Under the pieces are notes generated by a model. The model had not been told where the DNA came from. It was given only the letters and a program-made list of their open reading frames with translations, and did not search any database. A DNA stretch of 64,000 nt. It comes from Epilithonimonas zeae. Its GTDB lineage: Bacteria; Bacteroidota; Bacteroidia; Flavobacteriales; Weeksellaceae. Positions 1 through 8,266 of this stretch are shown here, one piece after another. Location of the stretch: positions 3,472,001 through 3,536,000 of the forward strand of contig NZ_CP075338.1 in assembly GCF_023278365.1 (NCBI RefSeq), read 5' to 3'. Numbering within the stretch: the stretch's first letter is position 1; each line of letters starts with the position of its first letter. Both the position numbers and the translations under genes were made by a program.

Positions 1-240
1 ATCCAATTGTCCGAATTTCTCAACTGTTTTAGAAATCGCTTCCGAGACCGAATTTTCATTTACCAAATCCACTTCCAATGGAAGGAAATCAGAGTTTTCT
101 GCGCTGATGACTTTCTGTAATTCCGAAACATTTCTGGATGTTGCTGCCACAGAATAACCTTCAGCTAATAATTTTTTTACTAATGTCAGACCTAAACCTT
201 TTGAAGCGCCAGTCACGAACCATACTTTTTTTGTACTCAT
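1..240 (-). CDS. SDR family oxidoreductase, N-terminal part (cut by window edge)
   Basis: The 80 visible residues begin MSTKKVWFVTGASKGLGLTL. This is the first strand of a Rossmann fold followed by the TGxxxGxG dinucleotide-binding loop (TGASKGLG, residues 10-17). They continue through an acidic second-strand region (LEVDLV) typical of classical short-chain dehydrogenases. The catalytic Tyr/Lys part lies beyond the window, so the substrate cannot be assigned. The ATG at 238-240 is the natural start because the Rossmann strand begins right after it. It is transcribed leftward, away from the repeat-bearing gap at 241-568. Confidence 0.85.
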   Translation of the reverse strand, partial: MSTKKVWFVTGASKGLGLTLVKKLLAEGYSVAATSRNVSELQKVISAENSDFLPLEVDLVNENSVSEAISKTVEKFGQLD

Positions 241-568
241 TTTGATTGTTTTTAAAGGGTTAATTATTTACAGTACAAAGTTGAAAAATGATGAACGGAA
301 CGGTGTGACCAAATCAAAGATTGTTGTAGCCAAAACTACGATGACGGATTTTTGGGCGCCTTTTCCGTCTGTAATTTATCCTGAGCGAAGTCGAAGGACT
401 CCAGCTTTTGTCACTCTGAGGTTCTTGAAGAGTCCGTTCAAGCCGGGGCGCAATTGTATGACGTTCATATTTTGCGCATAACTTTTGTTAATTCTCAAAA
501 CAAAATAAAAATCTAAATTTACCACAGACGCAAATCATCGTTTATTAATATCAAAAATCACTTACTAA
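241..568. other. Gene-poor gap with dispersed repeat
   Basis: This divergent gap lies between two SDR genes. It holds a copy of a dispersed repeat (about 371-430) containing CTGAGCGAAGTCGAAG. The reading frame across it translates to a PERSRR-like string, a signature of this repeat and not of a real protein. The rest is AT-rich and should contain the two outward promoters; I could not assign boxes with confidence. Confidence 0.6.
371..430 (+). repeat. Dispersed repeat R3 (CTGAGCGAAGTCGAAG type)
   Basis: The core TTTATCCTGAGCGAAGTCGA is followed by GTCACTCTGAGG. Related cores occur at 17411, 33181, 44094, 44152 and 45331 on either strand. The element is short and intergenic and has no coding capacity of its own. 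Confidence 0.75.
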
Positions 569-1450
569 ATGAATCTATATACACAACCAATGTTGCGCGA
601 AGACGCACTCAAAGATAAAGTCGCTATTGTGACTGGTGGCGGAAGCGGTCTTGGAAAAGCAATGACCAAATATTTTCTGGAACTCGGAGCGAAAGTCGTT
701 ATCACGTCTAGAAACCTGGAAAAACTGCAGGGGACCGCAAAAGAACTGGAAGAACAAACTGGAGGAAAAGTGCTTTGTGTGGCCTGCGATGTACGCAATT
801 GGGACGAAGTAGAAGCAATGAAAGAAGCGGCGATAAAAGAATTCGGGAGAATTGATATTCTGTTGAACAATGCTGCAGGGAATTTTATCTCGCCAACCGA
901 AAGACTGACACATTCAGCCTTTGATTCTATTTTGGATATCGTTTTGAAAGGAACAAAAAATTGTACGCTTTCCATTGGGAAATATTGGATTGATAACAAA
1001 GTTCCGGGAACGGTTCTTAATATCGTCACGACTTATGCCTGGACGGGCTCTGCTTATGTCGTTCCATCAGCTTGTGCAAAGGCAGGCGTTTTGGCGATGA
1101 CCAGAAGTCTTGCGGTGGAGTGGGCAAAATATGGTATTCGTTTCAATGCGATTGCGCCGGGACCATTTCCTACTAAAGGAGCTTGGGACAGATTACTTCC
1201 GGGAGATTTGCAGGAGAAGTTCGATATGAAGAAGAAAGTACCGTTGAGAAGGGTTGGCGAACATCAGGAATTAGCCAATCTTGCGGCTTATCTGGTTTCC
1301 GATTATTCAGCTTATATGAATGGTGAAGTGGTGACTATTGACGGTGGCGAATGGCTGCAAGGTGCTGGCGAGTTCAATATGCTGGAGGATATTCCGCAGG
1401 AAATGTGGGATATGCTGGAAGCAATGATAAAAGCAAAAAAATCGAATTGA
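569..1450 (+). CDS. 2,4-dienoyl-CoA reductase-like SDR
   Basis: This 293-residue classical SDR probably reduces 2,4-dienoyl-CoA intermediates of unsaturated fatty-acid beta-oxidation with NADPH. The nucleotide loop TGGGSGLG is at residues 22-29 and NNAAGN at 100-105. The active-site region TTYAWTGSAYVVPSACAKAG (154-173) resembles the animal DECR1/PDCR type, where the Tyr precedes the Lys by 15 residues instead of the classical YxxxK; here these are Y156 and K171. The PGP motif is at 197-199, and a C-terminal DGGEWL...GEF stretch also resembles DECR. The subfamily is assigned by recall of human DECR1 and was not checked by alignment. The start follows an A-rich leader. A strong terminator follows at 1471-1505, so it is probably monocistronic. 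Confidence 0.82.
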   Translation: MNLYTQPMLREDALKDKVAIVTGGGSGLGKAMTKYFLELGAKVVITSRNLEKLQGTAKELEEQTGGKVLCVACDVRNWDEVEAMKEAAIKEFGRIDILLNNAAGNFISPTERLTHSAFDSILDIVLKGTKNCTLSIGKYWIDNKVPGTVLNIVTTYAWTGSAYVVPSACAKAGVLAMTRSLAVEWAKYGIRFNAIAPGPFPTKGAWDRLLPGDLQEKFDMKKKVPLRRVGEHQELANLAAYLVSDYSAYMNGEVVTIDGGEWLQGAGEFNMLEDIPQEMWDMLEAMIKAKKSN

Positions 1451-1470
1451 TTTAAAAATAAACCTTATTT

Positions 1471-1505
1471 AATCTCAAGTTTGTAACAAATTTGAGATTT
1501 TTTTT
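1471..1505 (+). terminator. Rho-independent terminator
   Basis: AATCTCAA and TTGAGATT, extended by TTTG/CAAA pairs around a TAA loop, are followed by eight T. It closes the dienoyl-CoA reductase gene. It also shows that an upstream TTG at 1492 cannot be the start of the next gene. Confidence 0.85.
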
Positions 1506-1539
1506 ACCTATTTTTAAATGTTATAAATCTTTTTACGTA

Positions 1540-3474
1540 ATGAAATTCAAACTCCCTAATTTGATTTCTGCTGTAGCGATATTTGCTTTTGTCGGCAATT
1601 CTTACGCTCAGGAATCTTCAAAGTATGATTATACAGAAGCCTTCAAACCATTTTTCTATCCTCAGACCGGAACTGAAACACGTTCGGCAAGCGGACAGCC
1701 GGGACACAAATATTGGCAGAACTCCGCCGATTATCAACTGAATGTCAGTCTTAATGAATCTAACAATGAATTAACCGGTTCGGCCGAAATTACTTATACC
1801 AACAACAGTCCGGACCAACTGGGTTTTCTTTGGTTACAACTCGACCAAAATCTTTTTGCTAAAGATTCAAGAGGTAATGCTGTAGTTCCGTTGTCAGGAA
1901 GTAGAAACGGTGCGCACGGAGAAGCATTTGATGGCGGTTACAAAATCAAATCAGTAAAATATGACGGGAAAGATGTAAAATATACCATTACAGACACCAG
2001 AATGCAGATTGACCTTCCAAGTGATTTGAAAGCGAACGGCGGCGTTGCAAAATTGAAAATAGAATATTCTTTTCTCTCTCCAAAATACGGTTCGGACAGG
2101 ATGGGAGTTGAAGATACCAAAAATGGAAAAATCTTCACATTGGCGCAATGGTATCCGAGAATGTGTGTATATGATGATGTAATGGGTTGGAACACGTTGC
2201 CATATTTAGGAGCTTCGGAATTTTATTTGGAATACGGAACTTTATCAGCAAATATTACCGTTCCGACTAATCATTACGTTGTAGCTTCGGGAGAATTATT
2301 GAATGAAAGAGAGGTTTACTCGAAAGAAGAAATCAACCGTTGGAATGAAGCTAGAAAAAGTGACAAAACTGTGATGATTCATCCCGAATCTGAATTAGGT
2401 AAAGGAAATCAATCAGGAACAAAAACCTGGAAATTCAAAATAGAAAAAGCAAGAGATTTTGCCTGGGCTTCGTCTTCTGCATTTATTATAGATGCCGCGA
2501 GAATCAACCTTCCAAGCGGAAAAAAATCTCTAGCAATCTCGGCCTATCCTGTAGAAAGTGCAGGCGACAAAGCTTGGGGAAGATCGACTGAATATACAAA
2601 AGCTTCCATCGAACATTACTCCGGAAAATGGTTCGAGTATCCTTATCCAGCAGCGACTAATGTTGCCGGAAACGAAGGTGGAATGGAATATCCTGGAATC
2701 GTTTTTTGCCACAGAAATTCAAAAGGTGCTGATCTTTGGGGTGTAACGGATCACGAATTTGGTCACACTTGGTTTCCTATGATTGTTGGTTCCAATGAAA
2801 GAGTTTTTGCCTGGATGGATGAAGGTTTCAATACTTTTATTAATGAATTATCAACGGAAGCTTTCAATAAAGGCGAATATTATCACAAACAAGATATCAG
2901 CAAGATTGGACCATTTGTTCAGAGTGATAATTTTGAACAGATTATGGTTGGTCCGGATAATATGAAAGAAAGAAACATTGGTGTTTTGGCTTATTTCAAA
3001 CCTGGAGTTGGGTTAGGGATTTTGAGAGAAACCATTTTAGGTCCTGAAAAATTTGATAAAGCATTCAAAACTTATGTTCATAGATGGGCGTTCAAACATC
3101 CGACACCTTGGGACTTCTTCCATACAATGGAAAATGTTTCCGGCGAAGAACTGAACTGGTTTTGGAGAGGCTGGTTTATGAACAAATGGAAAGTGGATCA
3201 AGCTGTAAAAGCAGTAAAACCTGTGAATGGCGATTTCAAAAATGGCGCGCAAATTACAGTTGAAAATATTGGGCAACTACCAATGCCGACAACAGTTCTT
3301 GTAACCTTTAAAGATGGAACTACGCAGACTGTGAAATTACCTGTTGAAGTTTGGAAACGTAACACAGAATGGACTTTCCAAATCGATTCTACAAAAGAAG
3401 TTACGAATGTAAAATTGGATCCGCAATCCATCGTTCCGGATATCAATCCTAAGAATAATGCTTGGCCGAATTAG
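1540..3474 (+). CDS. M1 family zinc metallopeptidase (secreted aminopeptidase)
   Basis: This 644-residue exported aminopeptidase N-like enzyme should remove N-terminal amino acids from peptides in the periplasm or at the cell surface. I start it at the ATG at 1540, which begins a signal peptide (MKFKLPNL...VGNSYAQ). A longer frame would start inside the preceding terminator. The zinc motif HEFGH is at 405-409 with the third ligand E428 in WMDEGFN. The exopeptidase motif GGMEYPG, the GAMEN equivalent, is at 380-386. An N-terminal beta-domain precedes the catalytic domain. The C-terminal 90 residues (from about 550) form a beta-rich domain. There is no T9SS tail. Length and motif order suit the Bacteroidota M1 family. 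Confidence 0.92.
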   Translation: MKFKLPNLISAVAIFAFVGNSYAQESSKYDYTEAFKPFFYPQTGTETRSASGQPGHKYWQNSADYQLNVSLNESNNELTGSAEITYTNNSPDQLGFLWLQLDQNLFAKDSRGNAVVPLSGSRNGAHGEAFDGGYKIKSVKYDGKDVKYTITDTRMQIDLPSDLKANGGVAKLKIEYSFLSPKYGSDRMGVEDTKNGKIFTLAQWYPRMCVYDDVMGWNTLPYLGASEFYLEYGTLSANITVPTNHYVVASGELLNEREVYSKEEINRWNEARKSDKTVMIHPESELGKGNQSGTKTWKFKIEKARDFAWASSSAFIIDAARINLPSGKKSLAISAYPVESAGDKAWGRSTEYTKASIEHYSGKWFEYPYPAATNVAGNEGGMEYPGIVFCHRNSKGADLWGVTDHEFGHTWFPMIVGSNERVFAWMDEGFNTFINELSTEAFNKGEYYHKQDISKIGPFVQSDNFEQIMVGPDNMKERNIGVLAYFKPGVGLGILRETILGPEKFDKAFKTYVHRWAFKHPTPWDFFHTMENVSGEELNWFWRGWFMNKWKVDQAVKAVKPVNGDFKNGAQITVENIGQLPMPTTVLVTFKDGTTQTVKLPVEVWKRNTEWTFQIDSTKEVTNVKLDPQSIVPDINPKNNAWPN

Positions 3475-3503
3475 ACTTGTAGATTCAAGATAAAGAATCA
3501 AGA

Positions 3504-3537
3504 CAAAAAAAACGCTCCTATTTTGGAGCGTTTTTTA
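3504..3537. terminator. Bidirectional terminator
   Basis: The stem AACGCTCC / GGAGCGTT is flanked by A and T runs on both sides. It separates the M1 peptidase from the convergent ribBA gene and can end transcription in both directions. Confidence 0.88.
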
Positions 3538-3588
3538 TTGATGTAAGATGAAAGTCTATCATCTATCTGTCTATTCTCTCAAAATAAT

Positions 3589-4713
3589 CTATAAAGCAAC
3601 CATCTCAGTCACTTCCACATCATAACCGGAAAGAATAGGTTTGATGTTAGGATTCTGAGTAATCACTTTAAATTTATTAATTCCCAAATCTTTCAAAATC
3701 TGAGTTCCGATGCCGTAATCACGGAAGTTAGGTGCAATCGTAGGTTGTTCGCTTGTTCCGTCCTGGTAATTCAGGAAATGTTTGATTCTGCTCAATGTAT
3801 TTTCTTTGTTAGAAACATTGTTGATAAAAACTACTGCGCCTTTTCCTTCTTTGTTGATAAGGTCAGTTACTTGTTGCATCAACGGATGTTCGCCATTAGA
3901 CAATCTGCTGAAAACATCAAAATAAGTTCCCGAAGATTGCACTCTTACAAGAACAGCTTCATCTGCAGACCAGCTTCCTTTTGTCAGAGCATAATGGATT
4001 TGCTCCGTAGGTTTTTCCTCAAAAACATAAAATTTGAAATCTCCAAAATGCGTTTTGATATCACGCTCCTCGATTCTCTCCACAAGATCGCCTTGTCTCA
4101 TAATTCTGTAATGAATCAAATCCTCAATAGAAATCACTTTCAAATCGTGTTTCTTCCCAAATTCCAAAAGTTGAGGTAATCTCGACATACTTCCGTCCTC
4201 GTTTAGGATTTCGCAGATAACGCCGCCTTCTTTCAGCCCAGCCAATCTTGTCAAATCAACCGCCGCTTCCGTATGTCCGGCTCTTTTCAAAACGCCGCCT
4301 TCTCTTGCACGCAACGGGAAAATGTGTCCAGGTCGCATCAGGTCGCCAGGCTTTGTGTTAGGATCCATAATCGCCTGGATGGTTTTGGCGCGGTCGCCAG
4401 CAGAGATTCCCGTTGTAGCGCCTTTTCCAAGAAGGTCAACAGAAATCGTAAAAGCCGTTTCTTTCGGATCGGTAGAATTCGAAACCATAGAATGCAGTTC
4501 CAATTCGTCGCATCTGGTTTCAGTTAGTGGCATACAAATCAAACCTCTCGCATAAGTTGCCATAAAATTGACAATCTCAGGTGTAGTTAGTTCAGCAGCA
4601 GCGATGAGATCACCTTCATTTTCGCGATCTTCATCATCTACCACGATGACCATTTTGCCGTTTTTAAGGTCTTCCAGTGCTTCTTCTATCGTATTAAGTT
4701 GGAATTTCTCCAT
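3589..4713 (-). CDS. ribB: RibBA-type protein: active DHBP synthase with decayed GTP cyclohydrolase II domain
   Basis: This 374-residue riboflavin-pathway protein has an N-terminal 3,4-dihydroxy-2-butanone-4-phosphate synthase domain (1-205) with its motifs intact: [10 protein letters not shown] (26-35), the GH at 129-130, RAGHTEA (144-150) and ICE (166-168). It makes the four-carbon precursor from ribulose 5-phosphate. The C-terminal half (about 220-374) aligns with GTP cyclohydrolase II, for example in [10 protein letters not shown] at 331-340. However, the HSEC and CDC zinc cysteines are absent: the region reads QSSGTYFD and LSNGEHPLM, and the RQEGRGIGL loop reads [10 protein letters not shown]. 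The second domain is therefore probably not catalytic, and a separate RibA is expected elsewhere. It sits alone between a terminator and the tRNA-Cys region. Confidence 0.9.
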   Translation of the reverse strand: MEKFQLNTIEEALEDLKNGKMVIVVDDEDRENEGDLIAAAELTTPEIVNFMATYARGLICMPLTETRCDELELHSMVSNSTDPKETAFTISVDLLGKGATTGISAGDRAKTIQAIMDPNTKPGDLMRPGHIFPLRAREGGVLKRAGHTEAAVDLTRLAGLKEGGVICEILNEDGSMSRLPQLLEFGKKHDLKVISIEDLIHYRIMRQGDLVERIEERDIKTHFGDFKFYVFEEKPTEQIHYALTKGSWSADEAVLVRVQSSGTYFDVFSRLSNGEHPLMQQVTDLINKEGKGAVVFINNVSNKENTLSRIKHFLNYQDGTSEQPTIAPNFRDYGIGTQILKDLGINKFKVITQNPNIKPILSGYDVEVTEMVAL

Positions 4714-4975
4714 TATTTCTAAAAATTTTCTGCAAAGATAATTATTTAGAACCTAACCAAAGATTGTATTAATCGATTAAAGATATGTAAATCATTAATA
4801 TTTAGGAGCCGGGAACCTGCTGTCCACTCATACTCCTCGCTCTGGCGCTCCACTACGTTCCGCGCCATCGCTGTGGGGTAACCATTACCATCAGGGCTAG
4901 GTGTAATTCGATGGTTTTAAAAAACTTCAAAAATTTAAAAAATCTAAAAAAAATCAAATAAAAAGATGGATAAAA
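4714..4975. other. Intergenic stretch with dispersed repeat, no gene
   Basis: This is the upstream region of ribB (minus) and of tRNA-Cys (plus). It is AT-rich apart from a GC-richer island at 4801-4912, which is a dispersed repeat. No open frame of credible length starts here. Confidence 0.7.
4801..4912 (+). repeat. Dispersed repeat R2, copy 1
   Basis: It begins with AGGAGCCGGGAACCTGCTGT and ends with ACCATCAGGGCTAGG. The copy at 20963-21090 shares both ends but has a different interior. It is noncoding and clearly richer in G+C than the surroundings. Confidence 0.75.
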
Positions 4976-5005
4976 TTTGAAAATTAAAAAAAAACACTAA
5001 ATTTG
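4976..5005 (+). promoter_or_regulatory. Promoter of tRNA-Cys (Bacteroidota type)
   Basis: TTTG ends at 4979 and, after 18 bases, is followed by TAAATTTG (4998-5005). This matches the Bacteroidota sigma-A pattern TTTG-N19-TAnnTTTG. The mature tRNA begins 16 bases downstream, so the start point would lie only a few bases before it. Confidence 0.65.
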
Positions 5006-5020
5006 CAAACCAAACAAAAT

Positions 5021-5094
5021 GGTGCTTTGGCCGAGCGGCTAGGCAGTGGTCTGCAACACCATCTACAGCGGTTCGAATCCGCTAGGCACCTCCA
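5021..5094 (+). tRNA. tRNA-Cys (anticodon GCA)
   Basis: A full cloverleaf can be folded. The acceptor arms are GGTGCTT and AGGCACC. The anticodon arm GTGGT / ACCAT surrounds the loop CTGCAAC, with anticodon GCA at 34-36. The T arm is AGCGG-TTCGAAT-CCGCT. The discriminator base is T, the expected tRNA-Cys identity base, and the CCA end is encoded. Confidence 0.97.
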
Positions 5095-5136
5095 AAACCC
5101 TAATTCATTTGCTTAGAATGTTTTAGGGTTTTTTAT
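5095..5136 (+). terminator. Terminator of tRNA-Cys
   Basis: AAACCCTAA pairs with TTTAGGGTTT and is followed by a T run, directly after the CCA end. Confidence 0.8.
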
Positions 5137-5329
5137 TGCCTTTTTTCAATAGTTAATTTCAATCTTCCAACAAAAAAATAAAATCACGCTAAAAAATGGT
5201 TAAAAAGCTAATATTATTTTGCTTTAATTTTTATTAGTAATTATGATATTCGTAATCATAATGTAAATAATCAATTTTATTTTGGTATTATAATTGTAAA
5301 TTATATTTAAATCACTAAAATAAGTTATT

Positions 5330-6193
5330 ATGAAAAAGTTTTTTACATTTGTTGGACTTGTGTCCTCGGTGGCATTTTTTAATGCACAGATTGTTATCAA
5401 CGAAATTTATACAGCAGGTGGGCTTCTTAACGCCTTGTTTCGTACTGATTTTATTGAATTGAAAAATATTGGATCTTCTACGGCTTCTCTTACTGGGGCA
5501 ACTATTCAATATGGAGCTGCTTCCGCTCAGTTTACACAATATCATAATCTTCCAAATATTACTTTGGCACCTGGCCAGACCTATTTGATTCAACAAGGTT
5601 CTGAGGGAACTGCAGGTGAAGGTCTTATTGGCGTGAATCTAATTGTAGATGTGGTTCTTAATTTAGATGGTTCCGGTCCTGTAGCGGGTGTTGGTCTCCA
5701 ATTGGGATTAGCTTCGGGAAAAGTGGCCTTGGCAACCAATAATGTCCGTGTAACAGGGCCTACAGCGTCTAATGTTATTGACTTCGTAGGATATGGTCTT
5801 GCAAATCAATTTGAAGGTAATGGAGCTGCGCCGTCACCATTGCTTGTATTATCTATCTCAAGAAATGCAAATGGAACAGATACTAATAATAACAATATAG
5901 ATTTTACCGCTGGGCTTCCAACGCCTCAGGGTAGTGGTCAGACTTTAGCAGTTGGCGATGTTAACGGTTCTAAATCAGCATTCATTAGAAATACACTGGT
6001 AAAGAATAACGAAGTTTATTTCAGTTCTGATGTTCAGGATGTTCAGTTCTTTACAATGTCTGGACAGCTTGTAAAAACGGCTAATGTTAAAGCTGGTGCA
6101 AAAGTGAATGTCGCAGATTTGCCAAAAGGTAACTATATTGTCACAGGAACTGTGAATAATAATAAAGTTACTGAACGAGTTTTGAAGGAATAA
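5330..6193 (+). CDS. Secreted lamin-tail-domain protein with T9SS sorting tail
   Basis: This 287-residue exported protein has a signal peptide (1-19, ending FFNAQ). A lamin-tail-like beta-sandwich (about 20-185) starts with IVINEIYTAGG and contains FIELKNIGSSTASLTG and the hallmark LAPGQTYLI. A low-complexity linker (DTNNNNID) follows. The C-terminal domain (about 220-287) carries FTMSGQLVKT, LPKGNYIV and a positively charged end, which is the type-A sorting signal of the type IX secretion system. It is therefore expected to be secreted or anchored at the cell surface. The ligand or activity is unknown. An inverted repeat (ATTATGAT / ATCATAAT, 5240-5262) lies upstream and could be a regulatory site. 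A terminator follows. Confidence 0.85.
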   Translation: MKKFFTFVGLVSSVAFFNAQIVINEIYTAGGLLNALFRTDFIELKNIGSSTASLTGATIQYGAASAQFTQYHNLPNITLAPGQTYLIQQGSEGTAGEGLIGVNLIVDVVLNLDGSGPVAGVGLQLGLASGKVALATNNVRVTGPTASNVIDFVGYGLANQFEGNGAAPSPLLVLSISRNANGTDTNNNNIDFTAGLPTPQGSGQTLAVGDVNGSKSAFIRNTLVKNNEVYFSSDVQDVQFFTMSGQLVKTANVKAGAKVNVADLPKGNYIVTGTVNNNKVTERVLKE

Positions 6194-6209
6194 TTTAATT
6201 TCCAATTAA

Positions 6210-6243
6210 AAAGAGAGAGCTGTCATTTGATAGCTCTTTTTTA
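6210..6243 (+). terminator. Rho-independent terminator
   Basis: GAGCTGTC / GATAGCTC hairpin (one G-U pair) plus six T, just after the T9SS cargo gene. Confidence 0.8.
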
Positions 6244-6280
6244 TTTATAATTTGAATCTAATTATGTCTTTTTTAAAATA

Positions 6281-6317
6281 AAAAAAGTAGGAAGACCAAC
6301 GAAGCATCCCCCTACTT
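6281..6317 (-). terminator. Terminator of the PAP2 gene
   Basis: Read on the minus strand, AAGTAGG...CCTACTT closes a long loop and runs into seven T. It lies 38 bases beyond the PAP2 stop codon. Confidence 0.7.
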
Positions 6318-6354
6318 ATATTTTTAGAAGCAAGTATTTTGCCAATGTTGATTT

Positions 6355-7140
6355 TTAAAAATTTTTCACCAATCCAATTCCCGCTGTTTTATTCTGATAG
6401 AAAGGCATCATCATCACTGAAGAATTTTTATTTTTTCCGGATAAAAACTTGTTTATTTTTGGATACAACCAATAAGAAGCTTCCGTCGATAAAATCCCAA
6501 TTCCTGCTCCGGCAACCACGTCACTGAACCAATGTTTATCATTCAGCATTCTGTAAACGCCTGTGAAAACCGCCAAAGAATAACCGGAAACTCCCAGCCA
6601 GAAATTGGTATCCTTATATTCTCGGTACATAAACTGTGCGGATGCAAACGCAAAAGCGGTATGACCGGAAGGAAACGACAACCGATTCGATTGGTCGGGT
6701 CTTTCTTCTTTTGCTATATGTTTCAATGGCATTACCACAGCAGAAGTCATCAGTAACGACGTTCCATAGATGATGCTGCGATCCCGGAAATTATGTTTTC
6801 CTTCCACTCCAAAGGCATTCAATCCATAAACCAAAGCGGCAGGTGCAAACTGCGTGTAATTATCCAGTCGGATATGGTCAGGCTGATGTTCGTTGATTTC
6901 GCTTCTTGTCGAAAAATTCAATTGTTTTAGTTTGTCGAATTTCAAAGTAGCGACGCCGTAGCTTATAAAAACCGTTGGAATAATCAGTTTTTTATAACTG
7001 AACTGATGTGTGTTATCTGTATGTAATGCAGGGGCAGAAATGCTGTCTGTTGCATCATTTTTTACGGCTATGCTGTCCTGAGCAAAGAGGTTTTGAGAAC
7101 TTAATAAAATAATTAATAAGCCTGAGAATAATAGTTTCAT
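6355..7140 (-). CDS. PAP2 superfamily phosphatase
   Basis: This 261-residue membrane-associated acid phosphatase has an N-terminal signal sequence (1-20, LSSQNLFAQ). The three PAP2 signatures are complete: K140-x6-R147-P148, PSGH at 157-160, and R197-x5-H203-x3-D207. Such enzymes dephosphorylate lipid phosphates such as undecaprenyl diphosphate or phosphatidic acid on the periplasmic side; the actual substrate is not shown by the sequence. It stops 22 bases after the next minus-strand gene upstream (TauE), so the two may be co-transcribed. Confidence 0.9.
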   Translation of the reverse strand: MKLLFSGLLIILLSSQNLFAQDSIAVKNDATDSISAPALHTDNTHQFSYKKLIIPTVFISYGVATLKFDKLKQLNFSTRSEINEHQPDHIRLDNYTQFAPAALVYGLNAFGVEGKHNFRDRSIIYGTSLLMTSAVVMPLKHIAKEERPDQSNRLSFPSGHTAFAFASAQFMYREYKDTNFWLGVSGYSLAVFTGVYRMLNDKHWFSDVVAGAGIGILSTEASYWLYPKINKFLSGKNKNSSVMMMPFYQNKTAGIGLVKNF

Positions 7141-7162
7141 CGGAGAAATTCTGATTTAAAAA

Positions 7163-8185
7163 TTAACTTTCAAATTTGGTAAGCTGATTGTCTTTGTAAC
7201 AATAGAATTCGTAGGAAGGTTCTTTCCGAAACGTAAAAACTTTTTCGAGATGAATGATCTCGTAATGATTTTTCAAAGAATCATATTTGGTTTTAAGATG
7301 ATTGGGCAATTCTTTTGTATGGATAGGTCTTTCGATTTCCAATCCGTCATCAAACGCAAATTCAATCACAAAATCCGTTGACCGCCACGAAATAACAGAC
7401 TCGCTTTTTGCAATCGTCACACCCAATTGATCTTGTTGAATGATTTTGTCGGAAGTTCCTATCAATAAAGTAATCCCTGCAACAACCATTGCACCGTAAC
7501 CAATTTTTCTGAAGAGGTTTTCGCTGAGGTAAGGAAGAATATATTTCACAGTATAAGAAGAAATAATCGTTGCAACGGCAATCGCCAATCCCAGCCACAA
7601 AGCAAGATTGGAATACAATCCGAGCGAAAGATAAATCACCAATTTGATAAGATGAAGAAAAACTTCATTCGCTGCTCGGGTTGCAACAATTTCTTCTTTT
7701 TTCAATCCGAATTTCAAATAAAACCGATTAAACAATAATCCAATTGCGCCGGTAATTCCGGAAACAAATCCTGCCAGAAAACCGATGATTGCCAAAACAT
7801 ATTTCGGAGATGCTTTTTCATCTGTTTCGCCATTCTTTATTTTTTTGAAAAGTTGAGGAACATTGGCAATAAGGAAAAATGCGACAATCAATTGAAGATA
7901 ATTCGGATTGATATATTTGATGAGGTAAGCGCCAATCAAAACGGCAGGAATCGAAAACGGAACAAACCAAAAGAAAATTTTCCAGTTGATGTGTTTTTTG
8001 AAAACCGCAATTCTTGAAACCGAACTTGTAAACGTTCCAATTGTCAATGAAAAAGGAACAACAGAAGCCGGTAATAAAAGATTTAAAATTGGAATCAGAA
8101 TGAGGCTTGCACCGCCTCCGCAAATCGCACTCAGCCAGAATGCGAGAATGGTTCCGAAGAACAATAGAATAACTTCAACAATCAT
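7163..8185 (-). CDS. TauE/SafE family membrane permease with soluble C-terminal tail
   Basis: This 340-residue protein has about eight hydrophobic helices in residues 1-245, organised in two halves as in TauE/SafE (DUF81) anion permeases. These are proposed exporters of sulfite, sulfoacetate or related organosulfur anions. The first helix is followed by a glycine-rich turn (ICGGGAS). The last 95 residues or so are hydrophilic and mixed alpha/beta (from about TSDKIIQQDQ), which is unusual for the family and could be a small regulatory domain. The substrate cannot be read from sequence. It lies upstream of PAP2 on the same strand. Confidence 0.8.
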   Translation of the reverse strand: MIVEVILLFFGTILAFWLSAICGGGASLILIPILNLLLPASVVPFSLTIGTFTSSVSRIAVFKKHINWKIFFWFVPFSIPAVLIGAYLIKYINPNYLQLIVAFFLIANVPQLFKKIKNGETDEKASPKYVLAIIGFLAGFVSGITGAIGLLFNRFYLKFGLKKEEIVATRAANEVFLHLIKLVIYLSLGLYSNLALWLGLAIAVATIISSYTVKYILPYLSENLFRKIGYGAMVVAGITLLIGTSDKIIQQDQLGVTIAKSESVISWRSTDFVIEFAFDDGLEIERPIHTKELPNHLKTKYDSLKNHYEIIHLEKVFTFRKEPSYEFYCYKDNQLTKFES

Positions 8186-8266
8186 TTTTTATCAATAAAA
8201 AAGGTTACACCATCAATTTTACTTGACAAAGATGCAACCTGATTTAGAAGATATTTTGAAGGGAAA

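Noticed and set aside
242-481. Open frame containing a PERSRR-like string
   Set aside because: It runs across a dispersed repeat (R3), has no family resemblance and lies in a divergent gap; the string is the translation of the repeat.
565-1029. Long frame on the minus strand inside the dienoyl-CoA reductase-like gene
   Set aside because: It is an antisense shadow of a gene with clear SDR motifs; it has no motifs of its own.
1492-1539. Upstream TTG start for the M1 peptidase
   Set aside because: The TTG lies in the preceding terminator stem, and the ATG at 1540 begins a clean signal peptide.
3745-4555. Plus-strand frames inside ribBA
   Set aside because: They are antisense shadows of the DHBP synthase gene, with no signal or family pattern.
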